A stretch of DNA of 27,907 nucleotides from Sistotremastrum niveocremeum HHB9708 (lineage: Eukaryota > Basidiomycota > Agaricomycetes > Sistotremastrales > Sistotremastraceae). The first letter of the stretch is position 1. The number at the start of each line of letters is the position of its first letter. Shown in pieces: positions 24,029 to 27,907 of the stretch. The translations under genes and the position numbers were made by a program. The notes under the pieces were generated by a model. It ran no database searches. It was given only the letters and a program-made list of their open reading frames with translations, and was not told where the DNA came from. The stretch is from positions 1-27,907 of the forward strand of contig KV419488.1 in the NCBI GenBank assembly GCA_001630475.1, read 5' to 3'.

Positions 24029-24421
24029 ATAATCGCATCAGCCTGACACAGGGCTCAGAAATCACAAAGAAATTAAAGTGAACATATCAATATCTACAGT
24101 GCGCGAAAGTCACCTGAAAGCGAATGAAAGTGAAAGGAAAGGCCATGAAAGTGATCGGCGCAAAGCTGATTTGACCTTGGGAAAGCTCCGGAATCCGATT
24201 CCGAAACTAGTCCACGCATGCACAATGCTTTGGCTTCTGGCAACGACGACGTCTAGCATGGATCCCTCATCTACGACGATGGTGCACGTCTTGGAGGATG
24301 TGGATTTGGCTCAACGTATGCTACTCTTCAATGAATTTTTGAACAAGATCTGAGCTCGTCGTCGTACCATTTATGTCCGCTACATCCAAACTCGACCTCG
24401 CTATCACTTTGAACTTGGATC

Positions 24422-24953
24422 CCGAGATCTAGAGTTCGAAGGTCCAGTCCACGTGACTGCAGGCAACCGAAGGTCGTGGTGGGGTCGTGACTGGACTGCA
24501 GTTGCTGGTCATCTGGATTTCTGAAAATCAGGCAACTGGCAACTGCAGTCATGACCAGTTGCAACCGTGGTCGTGACTGAGGACCCTTAAGGGTCCTGGG
24601 AAAGGGCATACCCTGGGTATTTTGGGTGTCCAGTGGGTATTTATGGCCATATATTCATCATATATTGTATTATATAGTGTTCCTATGTGTTACTAGACAC
24701 TATATGACCACTAATAAGACCTCAAAGTAATATATAATTGATTAAAATCATGACTTAGACCAGTTGTGACCTCAGGTCGTGGCCATGACTGGTCAGGCAA
24801 CTGGTCTTTTTGGCAACTGGTTGCTGGACCGCAACTGCAGTCCTGTTGCCAGTTGCCCAAAATTTTGGCAGGCAACCGGACCGACAGTTGCCAGTCACGG
24901 GCAAAAACGGAAAAAGTCCAGTCGTGACCGGACTTTAAAACCCTACCGAGATC
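24422..24953. mobile_element. hAT-like non-autonomous element 1 with 8-bp duplications
   Basis: The 516-bp element spans 24430-24945 and is flanked by perfect 8-bp direct repeats CCGAGATC (24422-24429 and 24946-24953). Its ends are imperfect inverted repeats, TAGAGTTCGAAGGTCCAGTC at the left and TAGGGTTTTAAAGTCCGGTC reading in from the right, 15 of 20 identical. Both subterminal regions are packed with copies of CAACTG/GCAACTGCAGT in both orientations, as hAT transposase-binding regions often are. The centre is AT-rich. A perfect 16-bp palindrome lies at 24581-24596. No transposase is encoded. An 8-bp duplication with short inverted ends is the hAT signature. Confidence 0.85.
24581..24596. 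repeat. Perfect 16-bp palindrome inside element 1
   Basis: GGACCCTTAAGGGTCC is self-complementary across all 16 bases. It lies at the inner edge of the left subterminal repeat region of the mobile element, next to the AT-rich centre. Confidence 0.7.
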
Positions 24954-25117
24954 TTGTCTCTGTCGTCGCTGCTATGTCTCTTTGGACCTCCATTATGACT
25001 AAAGAGACGCTGTGTGTCGATCAGGGTGACCGATACTCATCGATGTGTAGTCAGGGCTCAGACATCGAGGGATGTGCGGCCGTGGCATACGGTACGTTCA
25101 ACATATCATTGCGGTCT

Positions 25118-25903
25118 GATCTGGATAAGGTTCAGCACGGGCTACGGCCATCCGGCTATCCCTGGGGGATTATCCGTGTGACAGGATATCCGCGTGACAG
25201 GATAGCCGTGACAGGGCCCATCCGAGGATCGAGGATGGAGGGCCTGGATTTTCGAGGATATCCGGATATATATTAATATATTTATTATTTTATTTATTAT
25301 TTTATATAATATATATTATTATTTTAATCATTTATATATACATTTTTGATTATTTTTATTATTTTATTCGATTTTTTCGGACCAAACCACTGCCTGCAGC
25401 CTCCATCCAGCAGTACATCCAGTCATCCATCAGCTAATCCATCCCCAATCCACCTATTTCCACCTCCCATATTCTTCTCCAAGTGTCTAGACACTGTCTT
25501 GAGGTTACTGAGCGACGTTGTTGATGAGGAAGGGGGTGAAATCGTTGCTTGAGGCGGGTTGGTGGTGTTGGAGGGAGGCAGGGGACGAAAGGCTGAGTTT
25601 GAAAACAGACCGCGCGTTGTTCCTTGATCCTGTTTGATCAAGTTTGATCATGATCGGATCGCGAGAACACATGTGTAAATAGGGAAAACAATATATATAT
25701 TTGATTAAATAATATATAAAATAATATATATTAAAATAAATAATATATATATTAATATCCTCGGATGATCCGGATATCCCCGGATATCCCCGAAAATCTC
25801 GGATATCCCTGCTCTCCTATCCGAGGATGGGGGATGGGCCTCCGAAAATTTCCGGGGATATCCGTATCCGAGGATATAGCCCGTGCCGAACCTTAGATCT
25901 GGA
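25118..25903. mobile_element. hAT-like foldback/MITE element 2 with 8-bp duplications
   Basis: The 770-bp element spans 25126-25895 and is flanked by perfect 8-bp repeats GATCTGGA (25118-25125 and 25896-25903). Terminal inverted repeats are TAAGGTTCAGCACGGGCTA and, from the right, TAAGGTTCGGCACGGGCTA, 18 of 19 identical. Inside each end lie repeated GGATATCC/ATCCGAGGAT motifs, then AT-rich arms (about 25265-25370 and 25690-25760) that are imperfectly complementary, giving a foldback shape. The central 300 bp is unrelated CCATC-rich sequence. A 72-codon Ser/Thr/Pro-rich minus frame there (25423-25641) might be a transposase N-terminal remnant, but this is weak. The element is non-autonomous and looks younger than element 1 from the better-matched ends. 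Confidence 0.9.
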
Positions 25904-26110
25904 AGCTGATGGCCACCTTAGGTATTGGTGATGATCTATATGGCGCCGCTGACGACGGTGGACTTCGCTCAGTCCTGCTTGGAGATGAAGGGATTTCGGA
26001 GTGCTTGGAACGATGGATATCAGGCCCTTCCCCTAATCCGAAGCGTATCAACGCTTAGTGGCAGCTCATCGAACCCTCCAAAGTGCTGCGGGGCATGCGT
26101 TGTCTATACG

Positions 26111-26619
26111 GTCAGTCCTACCTCCTTCTTCACTATATCTACCTTGTCTCATTCATAATCTAGTTCGTTGTTTTCTCATTCATCGACCCGAACATATTTT
26201 CTTCTGCATCGGTCCCTCTCCCAGAGAATTTGATCATTTCCCTTTACGTACGGTCAATCTCGATCATACATTTCCGGTCCATCATCGACGTCTATTCGAC
26301 CACCTCCGATGCCATGAACACAACTGTCTGACTCGATTGTCAGGAAGACTCCATTTTGGACGCCAGACCCAAGTGGAGGACGAGGCCAATAGATCCGTAA
26401 ATTCATGTGCTGAGCGGATAAAGAGTGCTTCGCCATGGGCAGGATTTGCGATTTTCCCAATGTAAGCGCTCTCATCATCAAACTCTCACCGTATTGACGA
26501 AGATCAGCTTTGTCAAGATTACTCAAAACCCGACGTGAAAGGAACTTCCCAAGACGCGTTTGGGATTTCGGAATCCGATGGTTCCATGTTTTTCTATATC
26601 GACAATGCTTGGAGAAAAT
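26111..26619. other. Unresolved stretch, both strands open
   Basis: Plus-strand 26058-26465 and minus-strand 26254-26526 are both open and overlap. The plus frame is unusually His-rich, as antisense frames often are. The minus frame has the better amino-acid composition but no recognisable domain. A plausible intron (donor GTCAGT near 26110, acceptor TCTAG near 26162) exists on the plus strand. I cannot choose between them. Confidence 0.3.
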
Positions 26620-27195
26620 TCAGTGTTTCCGGCGTTCGGATGCATTCGAAGGATTGAAGAATGATTGGATGTTAGTAGAGCTTTGAGATGAAGGCTGAGA
26701 GATGAATGAAGTGCGAGGTTGGAAATCGGTGGATGTGGGATTACTCGCCGCGGCGGAGCTGCACTCGTCGGCTCGTCGAGATAACCAAATGGATCCGTCG
26801 ACCGCGATTCAGGAATGGGCGCAGGCTCATCACGTCGTTCCTTGAAGCTGGGAGTCGTCGTCGAAGTCACCGCGGGCTTCTCTTCAACGTTCATCATTTC
26901 ATCAAGCATGGCGAGCTTCTTCTTCATAAACTCTAGAGGCTGAGTAAAGTACTGTATAACTAATTCTTCGCAATGAACACTAGCATCTGTAGCATCCATT
27001 GCGAATGACACTGAGATACTGAACTAATTAGCTACCTGAACGAAACGATGATAGAGTGATGTTACGTCACACTTGCTTAGGCTCTACTCAACCTGGTTGA
27101 GGTCGCCCGGTACCCTCGATTCTTGAGAACGAGGTTCGAAGTCGGGAATCTCTACTCCTCTGTGCGTTTTTTCGTTGCATCGACGTATCAACCAT
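26620..27195 (-). CDS. Candidate small hydrophilic protein, unknown function
   Basis: Proposed exons 27195-27093, 27010-26745 and 26694-26620 give 147 aa in phase. The intron 26695-26744 is 50 nt (GTAATC to CTCAG); the first intron, 27011-27092, is 82 nt with a weaker donor GTTGAG. The protein begins with a basic segment (RKNAQRSRDSRLR). It then has an amphipathic helix that may form a coiled coil (QPLEFMKKKLAMLDEMMNVEE), followed by a Pro/Ser-rich tail (FKERRDEPAPIPE, DPFGYLDEP) ending SNASERRKH. I do not recognise a family. If the first intron is wrong, the ATG at 26999 (MDATDAS) would be the start, giving 109 aa. It could also be the end of a longer gene from the right. Confidence 0.4.
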
Positions 27196-27907
27196 CAGGA
27201 ACTGGGTGTAGATTAATAGCGGAAAGGGGCGAAAGTTGTTACCTAGTCTCGGAGGCTTCACCATCATCAAGTAAGCTCTACCCAAATCCCTCGTCCCATT
27301 CGCCGAGCGTTAATAGACCGTCAGGTACCTTTCACATTCCTACACCCTCTCATCCATCTCCCTGCTCCCTCTCCGTTTTGAAAGCACTGCGCTCGGCGAC
27401 CTCTCGTTACCTATAGTGTATCTATCTTCAAATGAACCCTAAATGTGTTGACAGGTTCCTGAGCCCAGTTAGGCAGGTATTGCCTATACTTTGTACATCA
27501 AAACTTCGGTCCATGGCTTGTCCACTTAATCCTGCATCCCCGTCGCAAGATATCAACTCCATTCCCTTCTCTGTGTGTTCCCAAGAGTCTCACCTCCAAT
27601 TTGCACCCCTTTTCAAGAGATTTGGCCTACCCCCTGGCCCTCTACAGCCTCAGCAACATCACCTCCGTTTTCGGACAGGGAGCAGCGACTGGCAGCAGCG
27701 ACCAGACCCTGTTACCCTGTCTCTGCTCGCTTAGCGTCCCGGGGGCGACGCCCTTGGGTGAGCGTCTCCGTCGCTGCCACTTTATGTGGTCCCCTTTTCT
27801 CCCTTGTGCCTGCTTTTGTGCCTCCCTGGAATGAGATTTCCCATCTCTCCTTTCCAGTTTAGGTATGCTCTTTACCGTTTAAGGCAGTTCCCCAAGCCTG
27901 CCATTTC
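27196..27907. other. Right end, no supportable gene
   Basis: Plus-strand frames of 76-100 codons overlap one another (27432-27862), are Pro/Ser/Cys-rich and show no domain. The part near 27196-27400 would hold the promoter of the candidate minus-strand gene if that gene is real. A GC-rich patch with short inverted repeats (GGGCGACGCCC) lies near 27745. I see nothing else. Confidence 0.4.

Larger units (their letters stand above)
24029..26110 (+). pseudogene. Possible decayed gene broken by two mobile elements
   Basis: One plus-strand frame runs from 24029 to a TGA at 24351-24353. It continues open to 24429 and, after removing the element at 24430-24945 with one duplication copy, carries on from 24954 to 25091. 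It can then be spliced (donor GTACGT at 25092, CTGAT branch motif, acceptor TTAG at 25921) to 25922, open to a TAG at 26056-26058. The frame after the TAG is again open to about 26105. Without the second element and one duplication the intron would be 52 nt, this window's usual size. The encoded sequence (for example SVLLGDEGISECLERW) matches no family I know. Two isolated in-frame stops and an element inside an exon argue for a dead gene; chance continuity is the alternative. Confidence 0.33.

Noticed and set aside
24328-24609. 93-codon minus-strand frame crossing the left end of mobile element 1
   Set aside because: It runs half inside and half outside the element and is therefore a product of the insertion; the neighbouring minus-strand sequence is full of stops.
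24779-25276. 165-codon plus-strand frame taken as a single protein
   Set aside because: It starts inside element 1 and ends inside element 2. Only the middle part (24954-25091) lies in host DNA.

Overview
This window looks like nuclear DNA of a filamentous or yeast-like fungus, most likely a basidiomycete. Its recognisable genes are split by many short GT-AG introns, mostly 48-63 nt, with CTNAC/CTGAT-type branch sites. They encode fungal families: an MPS1/TTK spindle-checkpoint kinase, an NmrA/isoflavone-reductase-like oxidoreductase, and a WW-like membrane-protein family that I know from mushrooms and relatives. A tremellomycete or other Agaricomycotina lineage is my guess; the sequence does not settle it. 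I derived exon structures by hand from reading-frame continuity, splice signals and, for the tandem pair, paralog comparison.

Layout: 1-4.66 kb has no gene I can support. On the minus strand at 5.2-7.4 kb and 9.0-11.4 kb lie two tandem paralogs (A, 560 aa; B, 555 aa). Each has a PPPY-containing acidic N-terminus, a degenerate WW-like module, a conserved soluble core and a C-terminal cluster of membrane segments. 11.4-15.0 kb is gene-poor. A small secreted jelly-roll, polysaccharide-lyase-like gene (plus, four exons) sits at 15.05-15.96 kb. An NmrA-family gene (plus, six exons, 297 aa) at 17.56-18.75 kb converges on MPS1 (minus, eight exons, 914 aa) at 19.42-22.54 kb.

The right end is a mobile-element landing zone. 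Two short non-autonomous hAT-like elements (24430-24945 and 25126-25895) have terminal inverted repeats and perfect 8-bp target-site duplications, and lie only 180 bp apart. Removing both with one duplication copy each restores a plus-strand frame in which the second element sits in what would have been a 52-nt intron. The frame also carries isolated stops, so it may be a decayed gene. A small candidate minus-strand gene of unknown function lies at 26.6-27.2 kb.

The genes do not form an obvious pathway or cluster; only A and B are evidently related. The most notable features are the A/B pair, with a 21-nt microexon and paralog-specific introns, and the two mobile elements with their effect on the surrounding frame.
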